64,000 bases of DNA from Pezizomycotina sp. ARF18 (GCA_002224055.1 AZLU01000007.1:62001-126000); one strand, 5' to 3'; counted from the stretch's first letter, positions 10,610 to 23,888 are shown. Translations and numbers: made by a program. Notes: generated by a model not told the origin, from the sequence alone.

Positions 10610-12791
10610 GTCTTACTATCATATCCGAAGAGAAGAAAGGTTCTAGTCGGGAGTTCTATCGTGAGGGAAAGAGCCTCTTTGTGGCGAATAGCTGGCCGTT
10701 TTAGAGCTCTAGAGAGTATTCGAAAAGTAAGTGAGGGGGAGGGTAGTACGCTCCGAGGAATCACTAGAAAGGTTCTCAGAGTCTATATTTCTCTTTCGGA
10801 GAACAGGTACCTTAGATATAATAGTCTCTATAAAGCTATAGGAAAAGAATATTATAGCAGTTTAGAGGATTAGAGAATGAGAGATGGTATAGGACAAAAG
10901 GAAGTATCAGAGGCAAGGTCTAGGCTGTCCTGATGGGCTATTATATCTTTGGAAGAAGCTCCAATCCCGGAGATAGCTCCGCTCCACCAACGAACGTTCC
11001 AATTCCAACACACTTGCCTGCCTACTCGATAACCAAAAAAAGCACTGCCGCGTTTGTTGTTGTTTCACGACTCTATTCGAGGCTATTAACAAAATGTACT
11101 TTTTACATTTTTTCCCCTACAATTCAGAACGGAGGGAAATTCAAACGAGGCTAGCTTCGATACAATCGTATTGGACGGTTGGTTCCACACCGTTTTTCTC
11201 CAGGAGATAGCATCTGAGGCATCTTAGTGGCCAGCACCAGAAGTGGATCCTAGACTCACAGCAAAAGCTTTAGGCCTCTTCCCCGCCATCTCTGCCGAAT
11301 TGATTTTCCCCTCGCCTAAATTTATGCCCTCAAAGACCAGAGGATTCAGTGGGCCGTTCGTTGAGGCGCTGCCAGCAAGGCAAGTCAAAAAAACCTCCAG
11401 GGCCTGTACCCAATCACTAGAGGAGGATCCGGTTCTAAAACTCGCAGTAAACCGTATCCAGTAAACTTACCTTTAGTTATTCTTGTCGGTATTCGAGAAT
11501 AGAAATATGGAAGATCAGGCTCTACAATCAGAGCCTGCATCGTGTCTTCCTTTGGAGCTCCACTTACCTAATTCAAGGCTACTAGCTTATTAAGACGATT
11601 CCAAGGCGGCTCTGGTGAACCGCAATATTTTCTGCAATGCAGGACGTAAGTCCTAAAGTGACTTAGTCTCTCTCCTCTATGAGGAAATTAAGCAGGGAGG
11701 ATCTTGGGCCAGTTTATAATCCTGATGCCAATCTTGGTTTACTGTGCGCGAAAAACAAAGACGGGGCAACGTGGTCGGAAGCGAGACTTGTGCCGGCGCC
11801 GCGAGTTGTCCGATCCTTATTGATAGCATCTCTCATTATATTATGAGATAGTCACAGAGGATAAGGAGCATCAGCCCTATATAAAGGATCCTCTAGAAAG
11901 ATCAGATATTTGAGAGGACAAGGAGCGGGGTAGATTACAAACTTAAGCCGCATTGCCTTGTTTCGCAAATTATACTGTGGAGGACCGCCGATTATGATCC
12001 TCCGATTCTCCTCCGGTCATCGGCTGGGACCGGAGTATTGCCAGCAATACGGTGGAGCTTAAAATTGAAGTCTCCAAACAGAGTTCTACAGATTTTCTCG
12101 AAATTTTTCCTTAATATAATTGCTTTATAATACATAATTCAATTTACCGAAATTAGAGACGAAGAGATATCATCAAACGTCAAGTTTTGTTTCACGTTGA
12201 GAAATCTAATTTCTAATTTTCGGTCCTGGGCGGAAAAAATCCACATAGACTTGGGCATAGCCACATGGCTGTAGAGAAAGCTCATGTTTCTAGTAGTCAA
12301 ACCTTGATCCTAGAGTAAAAAAGTTGAACAAAAGAAGAAAATGGGATCGAGAAAATCTAAAAATTGTGGAATTATTATCTTCTAGGAGGAAAGTAAGCAC
12401 CCATTCATTCATTCAGCAACTCAGGGCTGTACAGATATGTCTCCATTGCCGCATTAAAAACGATTAGACAAAGGTCAAGTATAGCTTTAAAAAGGGCATT
12501 GAAGGTGACGATAATCGCGGCTGCTTTACTATAATGCAGTACGACTGTTTCTAACCATGTTCGAAAGACAAAAGATAATATTAGAACAGCTCGTTAAAGT
12601 TCCTACTATTACGCGGTCGCGACAATATAATACCAAGATCTCTGTGGTTTCGATGGCTTCGTGCCAACAGAAGCTAATATAAATCCACGAGATACCAAAT
12701 GGACGGAAGGTGCGATTACATTATCTGCTGGCATTGAATTTTTCCAGCTATACTATTTATCAGCACGAAATTAATATAAATCTCCAAGATA
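10610..12791. other. Gene-poor region
   Basis: Short frames only. The stretch 10660-10900 is purine-rich and 11790-12060 contains a TATATAAA box and several short inverted repeats, but no coding domain and no matching terminal repeats were found. Confidence 0.4.
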
Positions 12792-13660
12792 TTGAGAATG
12801 AATTCTTCAACGCTAATCAGCAAATCGCCGCTCGAGGTGTTAATTCTCATTTCCGAATATCTAACCTTCAAAGATCTGAAATCAACATGCAGAACGTGTG
12901 CAGATACTTTAAGGAATTACTCCCGCAAAGCCCCTACGCGCCTTGTCGTAGAACTCTCGATTTTGTTCTCTTTCGCGACTGTTTGAAAGTTGCGCACATA
13001 CACCTACCTAATTCCCTATTTAATATTGACTACGAATTGCATCCTTTCCTCAGGCAATAAGGGTTTATTCTTTACACTCGTGAAATACATAATTCAAGAT
13101 GATTCAACTAGAGAATCCAAGGATCTCTTACGGATAGCTAAAGAGCTATGATGATACTGCATGAGCACGGCGGTCGACTTGAATAACGAAATCTATCAGA
13201 ATTAAAATCGTATACCGTGGGATCGTGCTATATACAGCGATAACGCAACTTCTCCTGCCATCGAATGGAATTCAGTCCTACTCTAAACAACTATGATCTA
13301 CAAGCAGCCTGGAGCTGTTATGGTATTCAACGCACAAACCCATCACTTCGGAGCGTACTTTGCCCAACGTCGAACAACTGAGGCCAGAGATTACACTCGA
13401 ATTGAACCGACATTCTAAGGAGTACATCCGGTCTGTAAAAAGAGAGATTAAAGATAGTCGTCCGCTTGGGCATCGCGAAGCAACTGCAGAGTGCACACGC
13501 GTTATCCGGCTTCGTGAACACTTGAACGTTGTGAGGGAAGGACAGCCAGCGTGGGATATCCGGATATCTGGGAGTTATATCTCGAGGAAGCCGTGAAGCT
13601 AGAGACACCGATGCGGGGTTGCCTAAGTTTAATCGCCTTCTCGGACGAAAAGACACTTGA
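12792..13660 (+). pseudogene. F-box protein gene, degraded
   Basis: The frame at 12792-12986 reads SPLEVLILISEYLTFKDLK then STCRTCADTLRNY, a good match to the F-box consensus (LPxEvlxxIxxyLxxxDLxxxxxtCrxl), which binds Skp1 in SCF ubiquitin ligases. Past the stop at 12986, coding-like segments continue in other frames: about 13050-13140 (LVKYIIQDDSTRESKDLLR) and 13360-13596 (EITLELNRHSKEYIRSVKRE). No second domain is recognised; an ankyrin-like LHEHGG occurs near 13160. Several frame breaks and stops make an intact product unlikely unless the sequence is erroneous. Confidence 0.45.
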
Positions 13661-14393
13661 CTTAGTCCTGTGGGTTATACTTTCCTCCTTGATAATTTCA
13701 ATTATTGAACACGATGTTTAGAGTTTGAAATGGTTACGTTTGACTTAATCATAATTGGAGCTTAGAGCAAACGAAAAACGATATACAAGTTTAACCCCAT
13801 AATACTGCTACCCGGGCATAGGAAGAAGAACAGAAATGCATATGCAATGTATAACACGAGGCTAAATTCTCGCTTAGCACGCCAGGTGCTATACTTGAGT
13901 TATATACATAGGCCCCAGAGTCTACATTCCGCGCGTGTTTCGTCTCTTCATTGTAGTTCTGTGTGTATGGCAAGGAATGGCTCATGCTAGAGCCGTTATG
14001 GCATCCTAATCTATTGAAACTGTGCAATTCCTTAAAACGACAGATTGAACTTCTACTAAAACAAACATATCAAATTATTTATTAACTGTTTTGGTCATAG
14101 AACTACGTAGTAATGATACCGTTCCCGTCTTCCTGAAAATAATAGCTAAAGATACTGCGTAAGAAGAAAAGGAAGTTGATGAGATTTAATAAATGTCTAA
14201 GTACGTTTTGCTTCCAGGATGGGGGTTTTCTCGGATGGAGTCTTTCAGCACAACAACTTTTCATTTTATGGCCTTGAAGCCGTCTTTTCGCTTCTCCTCC
14301 TGGAGTGATAGTATTTCGCTCTTGGAGGAATGAAACCTGCTTGGAACTAACTACTTCATGCCAGCAATGGCGATTCCTTCCTTCACGCAAAAA
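13661..14393. other. Intergenic, no gene recognised
   Basis: Two minus-strand frames (13791-14027 and 14103-14390) show no family features. Likely non-coding. Confidence 0.4.
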
Positions 14394-15584
14394 TCATTTG
14401 CGCTGGATACTGATTTCTTGTATCCATTTTGTATCGAAATAGCCGCCGTGTACCTCCATGTAATCCCAAACCTCAGTGCGCCCAACCCCAGTGTCAACGC
14501 ACTTAAGTAGATTACAAGCACAATTTCGGTAGCAGACTTCCCCAGCTGTCCCCTTCTCAGGGAAATGATCGCCGCATTTTAGGTACGTCCTCCGCACCTC
14601 GGGCAAACGCACGTACCTCCGATCGTAGGGTCCTGTCGGTTACAGAAAGCTAAGCGTGCTATTCGGCATCTTCCTGGAAATTTTTCGCCTTTGTACGCCA
14701 GCCTTTTTTTGGTCCATTTTTCGATAATTTCCGGAAACGCCGACAAGCCCTTCTGCAATCATCAGCCCTCTTCTGTCCTTGCCGCGGCAAATTGGATCCC
14801 AAGTTACTTCTGGTGGCTGCGAATCCAAGGTTTCACGCAGGTGGTGGATATCATTGAGGTGCGGCTGTATGTACGGTATCGGCTCCGCCAGTGGAGTCTC
14901 CGTACCTCCTTTTTGTTGTCCTCCAGGCGAGCTGTTGGATTGGGCATCCTGTTGGCGAACTCCGTGTTACCGTTATGTTGCGCTTCGTTAGGATCATGTT
15001 GCTGGGGATGAAGGTTGTGTATATGAGCGCCTTGGACTTTGTTATATCCTTCGAGGTTGAGATCGTGCTGAGCTGTGTGATGATCCGTGCTCTGGCCTCT
15101 GCTCTGGTCTTCGTTTTCCTGGTAGGGACTCTTTTGATGAGAGTAAGAAGGCTGCTGAAGGCTTTGGTCTCAGTTATGCTTAGCTTGTTGTCTACTTTGC
15201 TGTGGTAGGCCGTATTGACGGAAGTCGCCGTTTCCACTGCTTTGGTATTGAGGGTATGCGTTATGCAGGGGACCGTAGTTACTTCTATCCTGTGGGCTCT
15301 GGGAATGTTCATAAATTTGTGGAACGCCGTGATGCTGATGATACTCATCCCAATTTGCCTGGTCGTTGTGGGTATAGTGGTGTGCTTCATGATGAACGCC
15401 GTTGTTCATTCGACGCCTTAGTCTAGACGTGTTGGTTGACAAGCCGTCTTTAATTTTGTCGCCCGCCAACGGTGTAACCTCGTTTGAGGAGGTAGTGTCG
15501 GGTATTTGCGAAGCACCGCTTATAACCGAATAGAAGGCCAGGGCCAGGGCGATTTGAAATTCTAATATAACAAGGGCCCTTCAT
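14394..15584 (-). CDS. Secreted His/Gln/Asn-rich protein with C-terminal Cys domain, copy A
   Basis: The ATG at 15584 is followed, after a frame break, by a signal-peptide-like core FQIALALAFYSVISGASQ. A dibasic site (SRLRRRMNNG) precedes a low-complexity region rich in His, Gln, Asn, Gly and Tyr (15410-14880, e.g. HHEAHHYTHNDQ). The C-terminal part carries WDPICRGK (about 14800), CVCPRCGG (about 14610) and KCGDHFPEKG then VCYRNCACN, ending at 14394. The layout signal peptide - RRM site - repetitive hydrophilic region - small Cys domain is shared with the neighbouring copy B (16995-18723). It is probably a secreted or cell-wall protein; no named family is recognised. Several frame breaks occur. 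Confidence 0.55.
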
Positions 15585-16994
15585 GGTCCGAAATTTTCCC
15601 TAGAATGTATAAATGCACATTTACGGAAATAGGAAAAGGGAGAAGCAAAGATTAGTGGAGATAAGATCCGTTTAGGCTACAGAAATACTAACCTATGAAT
15701 GAAACCATCTGGGGGAAATCAATACTTGGAGACACAGATGTACTAAAATATGGAGAAAGGCGTTGGTGTTGGATCTGGGGGTTGCTTAGAGAAAAAGAGG
15801 CAAGTTTCGTCTTAATCTACATAATTCGAGATCCATCTAATGTGGTGACCTTTTATATGCTATAAACCGCTATTCAAAATTATTCCTTGACCTGGTCTCT
15901 ACATCGATATATATATTTCTATGTATATAGTCGCTCTGTAATAGCGCACTATATACAATTCTCAGTCAAACGGTCAAGGGATAGAGGGAATTTCCTGATA
16001 TATTCCGAACCCGTCGCTACGCCAAAAAAAAAAAAAAAAAAAAAAAATGGTGGCGCTCTGCGTTAAGCGCCTTAACAATTGCCCAACGTTTTTAGCTATG
16101 TGCTTGTATGATGACGCGCGGACCGTTCAGGCGTGGAGAATGCATGCAGTAACCACTAATTAGCAATTAACTGATTTAGACCTATCTCTATTAATACTAA
16201 CATAATAATTTTAGCTGTCAGATTTGGCATTTCTCAGTCGCTGGCCAGTGATAGAGGAACCCCATTTCTACCTCGTAATTTCCCCGAGCCCAGCGATAAA
16301 GTATCCGCCGCGGACTCCCGAATTCTAATGCGCCCGTTACAGTGAGTAGCACAGGCGCTTTTTTATCCACATCGGCGAACTACTCTTTAGAAAGGATGTG
16401 CCACGTACGTCTTCAAAAAAGGTTGAGTTAGCTACGAAAATAATATGAACTCGATTACAAAGCCTTTATCGTCTTGTGAAAGGTTGAAAGCACCAATTAC
16501 GTAAATAGGTCTCGTATATAGCGTATATAACAGCGGAATGTTTACTCTCCTCTGTTATTGTTTATATATTTACCGTGTTCGCACGAGCGCTACGCACAAG
16601 ATCATTCGGTATGCTATAATCGGTATTGCGACGGAACCTCAAAGCCATAGTAGAACTCTCTATATCTATTCACTCGGGTTGTTTCCACCCGTACTATAGC
16701 ATATGGATCTCAAGATCCAACCACTATTCGCTAACCTTATTGCAATAATATATATATATCTGTATACTACAGTAAATTTACCATGCAGACTGCTACTCAA
16801 ATCTTGTAGTATGAATTTAACTAGTTGAATTTTTATAATCGCGTGATGTATTTATCATGAGGAAGCTAGCCAATTCTAAAATACCTACTACTCAAAGTAA
16901 ATAAATTAAATATTTATGCGAGCACAATTAGTGAAGGAAGAGAGATGTTTTAAATTGACCTTTTATAAAATGAGCTACAGGATGCGCGCACCGA
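15585..16994. other. AT-rich spacer between the two secreted-protein copies
   Basis: Contains a 24-base poly-A tract (16024-16047) and many TATA-like runs. No gene seen. Confidence 0.5.
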
Positions 16995-18723
16995 TCATGG
17001 AACGTAGAAAGAATAAGATAGATAGCTTGCACTGCAAGGGAAACCTAGCGGGAAGTGGAACCTCCCTCTGCGGCAGGCCCCGCTCGGAGGAGGAACCTTC
17101 TCAACGGTGAAGTCTATACCAGCCCGGGGATCTATATAAAACTCGTGTGTCGGTATTTCTGGCCTACAAGTGCAATGCGACTGGCAGAAATCATCCGACC
17201 TCTCCTTATCATGCCGTGATCCCTCATGTATTTTGCCACAGCCTCTTGACACTCGCGGACCTGCCCTAAATCGCTACAAGAACAATTTTTTAAGCAAACG
17301 TCCTCGCGGAGCCGTCACCATCGCCTGGTTTTTGCCCACCGCATGTGAGCCAACTTAGCCGCAGCTTCGGACAAGCGCACGCACCTCGGGCCAAGTCCTT
17401 GCACAAGCATTCGTCTTTATCGAGACGTTGTTCTCTAAGGATAGGTCTGGGCCCCCGCAAGCGCGGGGGAAGGCGAGCGTTCTTGGACTCTTGACCGGAG
17501 CGTTACATTTGCAATTACGGCACAGGCGTGTGTAATCCTTCTTGTGTTCTCCATCTTTCACAGGCTTCCCAGGACATAGAGGATTCCATTGATATTGTTG
17601 ATGCTTTTGCCTCACGTCCCCTTCCACTATACGCAATTTGAAACCTGATTCCAATACGGTACTTTGTAGCCCGTGGGATACCTCATGCTTTCCCGACCTT
17701 CGTATTGCAGGTCTAGCCCGGAAGATGCTGAACAGTTAGTTGTTGAGGATGTGAATTCCTTGTACTCCACTTTGATATCCTAGGGGAAGGTCGTACTGCT
17801 GAGCGCCGTGATTGCCGTTGGAATGCGTGTGGTGAGGATCGTAAGGTTGGGGGGTGGTCGCTGAGGGTACTGCTGCTGATGATAACCTTGGAGCATGCCG
17901 TTCTGAGACTGGTGACCATAGGGGTCAGGGTGCTGGGCTCCGTAATGGTCGTACTGTTGAAAGCCATAGCTCCCGCCTTGTGGTGCCTGATTGGAACATA
18001 ATAGGCCACGCCGTGCTCGTGGATATTTGATTTCCGCCGTGCTGAGGTTGTTGATACTGGCCGTTTTGATGAGGAAAGAAGCCGGTATTTTGTCCTTGGG
18101 AATGGTCCTGTGGTTGAGCACCATGGTTAACCCCTGCTGGACGTGATGCGGATCATAGTCCTGCACGCCGTAACCGCTGTATGCCTGATGATCTTCGTTT
18201 CCACCTCGGCGAGCCTGTTGGTACGCGTCGTGTCCTTGGTGGGGTTGTTGTTGGTGGGGTCATGTACTGGGTGAGAATCCAGATACCGAACGGCGTGAGG
18301 GTCGGATCCTTGGTTCGCGCCAGGAAATCCCTGAGACGGATGATTCTGCATACCGTATTGATCAAAGTTGTCGTTTCCGCCGTGCTGAGCTGGAGGGTAA
18401 GCGTTGTGTGGAAGATGAAGACCGGTGTTATGTTGACCAGGATCCGGCGCCGGATGAGATCCATGTCCATCATAACCTTGACCCCCGCCTCCTTGATCTG
18501 CCCAGCGATACATCCGGCGTTCCAAACTTACTGTTTTAGTTGATATGCCGTTTGAGATTCCCTTCTGATCAAGATCCGAGCTATGGTCGACCTTGTTAGC
18601 TCCAGAAGAATCGGAACTTGCATGGCCAACAGGCGTAGGAACTGCCAGCGGAGGCGCGCTTTCCACCCCGAGTGTCGAAATTATGAGGAGCGCCATCGAA
18701 ACCTGCATCGAATAAGAGAGCAT
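16995..18723 (-). CDS. Secreted His/Gln/Gly-rich protein with C-terminal Cys domain, copy B
   Basis: The ATG at 18723 opens a clear signal peptide (MLSYSMQVSMALLIISTLG, then VESAPP). A dibasic site in SLERRMYRWADQ corresponds to copy A. Then follows a long region rich in Gly, His, Gln, Asn, Asp and Pro (18510-17760, e.g. HGSHPAPDPGQHNTG and QGYDGHG). The C-terminal region has QWNPLCPGK (about 17590), TRLCRNCKCN, and finally SDDFCQSHCTCRPEIP (about 17185), which aligns with copy A's VCYRNCACN segment. The reading frame shifts several times within the repeat region. The 3' end at 16995 is uncertain. This and copy A are tandem paralogs in the same orientation. Function unknown; a secreted matrix, wall or surface role is inferred from composition only. 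Confidence 0.55.
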
Positions 18724-20219
18724 GATAACAACGATGTATAGCCTACAAGGAAATGGTCTTAGGGTTGAATGTAGTGAAGCTCTGAAGAAAAGGAGGTAAG
18801 AGAAAGGGCGAGGAATAATGAGACAGGATTGACTTATAACCGTAGTTTTCTATTGGGACTGTCGGAGTTGAAGCTTACAAATACGAACGCATGAGGGGAA
18901 GACAGTGAGAGGGCTTTATACTAGAATTTACAACCGCTCTTTCTACCCCAAGGCTTAGAGATACAGACCTTCACCTATGGCTGAGACATAGCTAAGCATT
19001 TGGAGGGGAAGAGGTTCGTAACCTAGAAAACCGTATGTCTTTGCATTTTTTCGTAGGGTACGAGTAGAAGCTTAATACTAAGTTACCTTCTTTCGCCGCC
19101 GCTTGCTCAAGCCCTGAATAATGGTGCCGCAATCGATGAAGCTGCGCCAGTTTCCAGTGTAAAAGAGCGATATAGGTGCTTTGTGGTCATGTACCCTGAA
19201 ATAGAATATTCGGACACTAGAGCAGCTAAACTAGTTCATCAAGGCCTCGAGATGCCAAAATCGGGCAATGGCCTTATATCGGAATGTGTTATGCTGTAAG
19301 CGCCGGAAAGGCGGTATGTGAGGATCGCCTTATAGCAATGGGGCGTTCACACCCAACTGTAGCACTGCCAAGCTAGGAAATCGGAGACAATCGATTGGCT
19401 GCAATCCGATTGGTGCTTTGGCGATTAACGGTCGGAATATTGGAAGGAAATTGAAGGGAAGCACCAAAGACCTTTCAAACTTGCAAAACGGCCATAGTAT
19501 AATTGAACTCTCCTAATCCGTCCCTTTAAAAGTCATTCACGATTCCAATAACTAAATATAGCCATTGATAACCATTTTCCAAATGTTCATAATTATTGGG
19601 TAGTGCGAGTGATACGCCCTGACAAGCAAGTGTGATCTCGCGCCGTTACTATGCAATAAACTTTGCGAGATTTTCTAGCAACGAGCTGGATCATTGAGGT
19701 TCAGTGAATTCCTAGCGAAACTTGAAAAACCATCGCTCGTGCACTCAATTCAAATGTAAGCTTAAATGTAGGCACGATCAGATTATCAGCCGGTCTCTGG
19801 TAGACAGCTAGAGTGTACATTTGAAGAGCCCGTTCCACATCAGATGTGAAAACCACATTAGAAAAATTCTGGACTGGTTACAAGGCAACTGTATACGCTC
19901 ATTTAGGTATAAGCGATAATCCATGACTGCTTAAATTGCGTATATTACATCTAATCATCGTAAGTATGTCCTTGCTTCAATTTTCTGGAATAATTGTTTT
20001 CTCGTGTCTCCTCCGCCCCCCGAGATGATCCGTGGAGCTACCTGTTACGGCAACGCTACTCCGTATTGGGTTTCTAGACTTTTCCGCCTGCCTGTCTCTC
20101 AGAATAGATTTGTCGCACAAGTTTAGTGAACTGCCTCCAACCCGAATTACGTGATGCTCATGCATTTCTAGAATCCTGGCATTACATATATTTTTTCCGA
20201 GGCTTCGCAGTCGAGAAAG
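18724..20219. other. Intergenic, no gene recognised
   Basis: Presumed promoter region of the secreted protein at its left end; otherwise no coding signal. Confidence 0.45.
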
Positions 20220-21188
20220 ATGTCTCATCGTAACAACGGTGCGCTTTATTTGCCGCCGGAGCTCTAGCTTGAGATTTTCAGCTACCTCGATATCATACCT
20301 CAAGCACACAATACCGCTCGTTTGCAAATATTTATCGGAGGTCCTCCAACCCGCACCCCGCGAGGGAGACCGCAGTCGCGCCGTCCCTATAGACCTGGTA
20401 TTATCCGCGACCGTATTTGCGACCGCAAAAAGGCGGCCGGCCTGCAATGTCGTCTACATCCACTCCTCCAGCGGCGGTTTAAGCTCTCCAGCGGACCGAA
20501 CAACTCCGAGCAACCCGATAAGATCGACTCATCGAAGTCTACCCTAGATCTGGGGCCGCTCCAACCACACCGGCAAAGTTAGCTACGCCACCTGCCGTAA
20601 ACGGACTGAGTATCGATAGCGCCAAGGCAGCGATCGCCCCGATCCGTGAAATGTGGCGCGGCTACGGCAGCAGCACAGCGTCGCAGAACGCCATCTCCCC
20701 GCGGTATCATCTCTCCACGTACACATAACATGGACCAGATGTTCTTCGGGCAATTACACAGCTCGGTCGCCGACATCCAAGTCAATGTGGAGATGGGAGT
20801 TACCATTCGCGACGTGCTCGCCGCAGAAGTCGGATTACGTCTACGGGCTAAGAACCGACTTGAGAGTCAAGAGCATTTCCGCAAGTCCGGGGATGAGGCT
20901 CTAGAAACGCAGCGGGCCGAATTGAACGCCTTAAGGAGCAAATAAATCGTGAGGACCGGCATGAGAGCTTCTAAATGCGTTAAACTTCCAAACGAGCTCG
21001 ATTTCATACTTCAAGAAGCGCTTCCGCAAATGGCTGAATATTGCCAGGTTCTTAGAGGTCTTTTAGCAGCGTTTGAGGAGCCCGACAAGGGGCATATGCG
21101 ATGGGGTGGTCCAGAAGGGGCATCATCGACACCGAAACAGGAGGATGAGGTTTCCCTCCAAATGAGACCGCACGATACGTCACAATAG
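20220..21188 (+). pseudogene. F-box protein, family member 1 (in-frame stop in the F-box)
   Basis: From the ATG at 20220 the F-box reads ALYLPPEL-stop-LEIFSYLDIIPQ. The stop TAG at 20265-20267 sits where the paralog at 23 kb has Trp (PEELWLEIIKYCD), so TGG to TAG is the likely change. Later segments in shifted frames include HTIPLVCKYLSEVL (about 20300), DSAKAAIAPIREMW (about 20615) and VTIRDVLAAEVGLRLRAK (about 20805), each with a counterpart in the 23 kb gene (HTMPLTCRRLYDML, DADKAAIAMLGA, ITVRDVLTAEAD). The product would be a substrate adaptor of an SCF ubiquitin ligase. The stop at 21186 closes a Glu/Asp/Pro-rich C-terminus. Confidence 0.55.
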
Positions 21189-23006
21189 CCTATATTCTTA
21201 AATAGATGCGCATGAGCCTATCTTTTGTTCTTGCAAGGCTTGTCTCCTTAATTCATCGAGAGGTTTAGTTTTGAGTTCGTTAAATCTGGAAGCGACCACG
21301 TTAAATCAAGACAGACTCTAGAGAACATATACTAAAGAAATCCTTCTAATATCGAGAAATCAGAGCGTTGTTTGAGTCTTCCCTTATTAGGACATATTAT
21401 TGTCTTTTATGTATAATGCCGAAAGATATTGAACTCTCAGGGTCTAAAGAAAGAAATTTGTATCTTCAAATTGTGTCAAGTTTAAAAATCGACTGCGAAA
21501 CTGATAAAAACCATTGACGTATTGTCTTTGTTCGAGTTGGCGAAACTCGAATACGCACAATTTTATCGCCTTGGACGGCAGTCTAAGACAAGAATGCCAA
21601 CGTGGGTGTCACGAGGCTTAAAAAAAAAAAAAGGCAAGAAAGAAAGAAAACCGGAATACCTACTTCTAGAAGCTAGATCTGCCAATTCGGGGGATCGAGT
21701 GGTCTAACTCGATATTGCTATCTTAGGAGTATATTCTATATTTTTCCGATGAAAGCGTGAGGAATGCTCCAAATGTAATAGAGTGATATCATTATAATTG
21801 CGATCATGTTCATGATATGATCCAAAGTTGGCCCGACGATCATATCTTTTCAGCAATGAAAAACCGAAGTTCATCGCTGGTTTGACTAGCGCGTAAAAAT
21901 TGATCCCAACCACGGATTTCGATCTCTCTAGCCCCGGCCCTTCTTTCACGATGCTATCAGGCAGATACGAAACACTTATAACGTAAGCCTTGACTTTTAA
22001 CTATTCACAGATCAAGTAGGGGTTTGGCTATAATAAGATGGAAGCTTGGCTAAATCAATTGCTCTCGATTGCTCTTAAGCAAAGTTTTTCATAAATAGAT
22101 GTCATGGAAGCTTACTGCAATTATTCGCAGATCGTGACTATGAAGATTACGACGTTCATTAGTCTTCCTCCCGGTTTCACTACTACATCTTCTTGTAACC
22201 CTAATTACGACGATACGTCTCCTTAACTTCACAGCATCAAACAAGATTTTCACATTTTCTGCTCCCATATGGTTCTATTCTAAGAAGTCAGGCATAAGAC
22301 TTGAAGAACCCGACTATTCCTAACTACGCTGACTATTCTTGCTATATTATATCTCCACGTGGGGGTTAATTATATGCATGCATGCGCTCTTTCATTCTTG
22401 TTTTTCTAGACCGTTCTGTTCTCGGGAGTCTGCCAGAAGTGCCGCCTTGTGTTTCGTATCGAACAGACCGCGGACGCGGCTCTTAACGGCAAAGATTTTA
22501 CTGGCTTCCGAACTTCCGGTGGGCTTCTAATTTTAGCAGCACCGGTTTCTATTATTGGCTGAATGACCGGTTTTTTTTTTTTTTTCCGTCGTGAAGCCTG
22601 CAAGGTAGACTACCGTGTCATTCTTTCTTTTTAATTCACCCTCCTTGTCCAGTTCAACGCCTTTAGTTGAGGGTGCAAAATTTTTTGCATTGCATATGAC
22701 AGCTAAGCTACTTCCGATCGAGCAGTTACTGGAAAAAAGGCTCTAGATTTCTATGATCGACATTCCAATAGTGCAAATTTAGCTCACAATACTCAAACAT
22801 GCACCATGTCACACTACGGCCACCGTACAGTACTTGTATATACACATAGCCATATCACCGTATATATCCTGCACGATTTCCAGGAGATCGTTATTTACCG
22901 AGCAAAGTCCAATCCTCCTTCTTCGCTAAATATTACTTGGAATTTAATCGGCTAGATAACTACTATCTTATGTATCTTATATTGGGTCTACGAGAAGTAT
23001 CTCTAT
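21189..23006. other. Gene-poor AT-rich region
   Basis: Scattered short frames without motifs; poly-A tract at about 21621 and poly-T at about 22570. Nothing else supportable. Confidence 0.45.
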
Positions 23007-23888
23007 AAGATTAATGGTCATCCCTCAATTTTCCGGAGGAGCTATGGCTGGAGATAATCAAGTACTGCGACTACCGGTCGCTGAACCACACGATGCCGCT
23101 GACGTGTCGGCGATTGTACGACATGTTACTCACAAAGAACAAAACTCTCTCAATTCCCCTCCAGCTCCGAAATCTACTTCATCCACGCCGACACCACCCG
23201 GCTCCCTTCCAGTCCCGTTTACGTTTTACACAGAAGCTACGAACGCGATTCAAAATCGAGCGCATGACCGTCGTTACATTATCGCCGGGAACTTTTCAAG
23301 ATGTTTTAACTCTAAGACGACGAACGCATAAAGAATGTTTCGACGAGATGGATGCCGACAAAGCCGCCATTGCGATGTTGGGCGCCAAGGACGGCTGGGG
23401 GCAACTCGACGCCGAGGAAGATTACGAACCCGCCGTTATCCCGGACTAAGCCGCCTGCGCCTCGAATTCGATGGTCTTAACGACGACAAGGCGCGGGTGC
23501 TCGAGGAGAACGTATCTTCCCCTAAATCCGACGCCAACGATTACGAATGCATCGACAAAGCTATTACCGTCCGCGATGTGCTTACTGCCGAAGCTGATTT
23601 TGCATTGACGCACTAGAAGGAAAGGAAATTGGTTTTGCGCTCTATAAAAAGAACTTGGGAGCTTATCTCAAGGTGGAGGCAGCAAAAACGGCCCGTTTAA
23701 GGATATCCGACTCCGAGGCTGGCGCCATTCAGGCCAGCACCTGGAGCGCTACGGGGAGGCAGATCCCCGAAGATTACGAGGAAAAAATGATGACATACTT
23801 TGAGGCTCTGCGCAAGACCTATTTAGATCCGGAGGAAAGACTCTTCCTTGCTTTTAATGAATGGAAAAATAAGCGGATGATGACATAG
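23007..23888 (+). CDS. F-box protein, family member 2
   Basis: The F-box reads NFPEELWLEIIKYCDYRSLN then HTMPLTCRRLYDMLL (23030-23145). It is followed by a basic stretch and DADKAAIAMLGAKDGWGQLD, ending at a stop at 23449. Downstream, other frames continue with ITVRDVLTAEAD (about 23565) and a helical, Glu/Lys-rich C-terminus with EDYEEKMMTYFEALRKTYLD ending at 23888. No in-frame ATG precedes the F-box, so the start is missing, in another frame, or on an upstream exon. Paralogous to the gene at 20.2 kb on the same strand. Likely an SCF adaptor; substrate unknown. Confidence 0.55.

Noticed and set aside
11789-11939. Possible solo LTR (starts TGT, ends ACA, contains TATATAAA)
   Set aside because: No second copy, no matching target-site duplication at the ends and no element-internal sequence nearby; likely coincidence in AT-rich DNA.
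18181-18543. Plus-strand frame opposite the secreted protein copy B
   Set aside because: Antisense of the Gly/His/Gln-rich region; the sense strand has the signal peptide.
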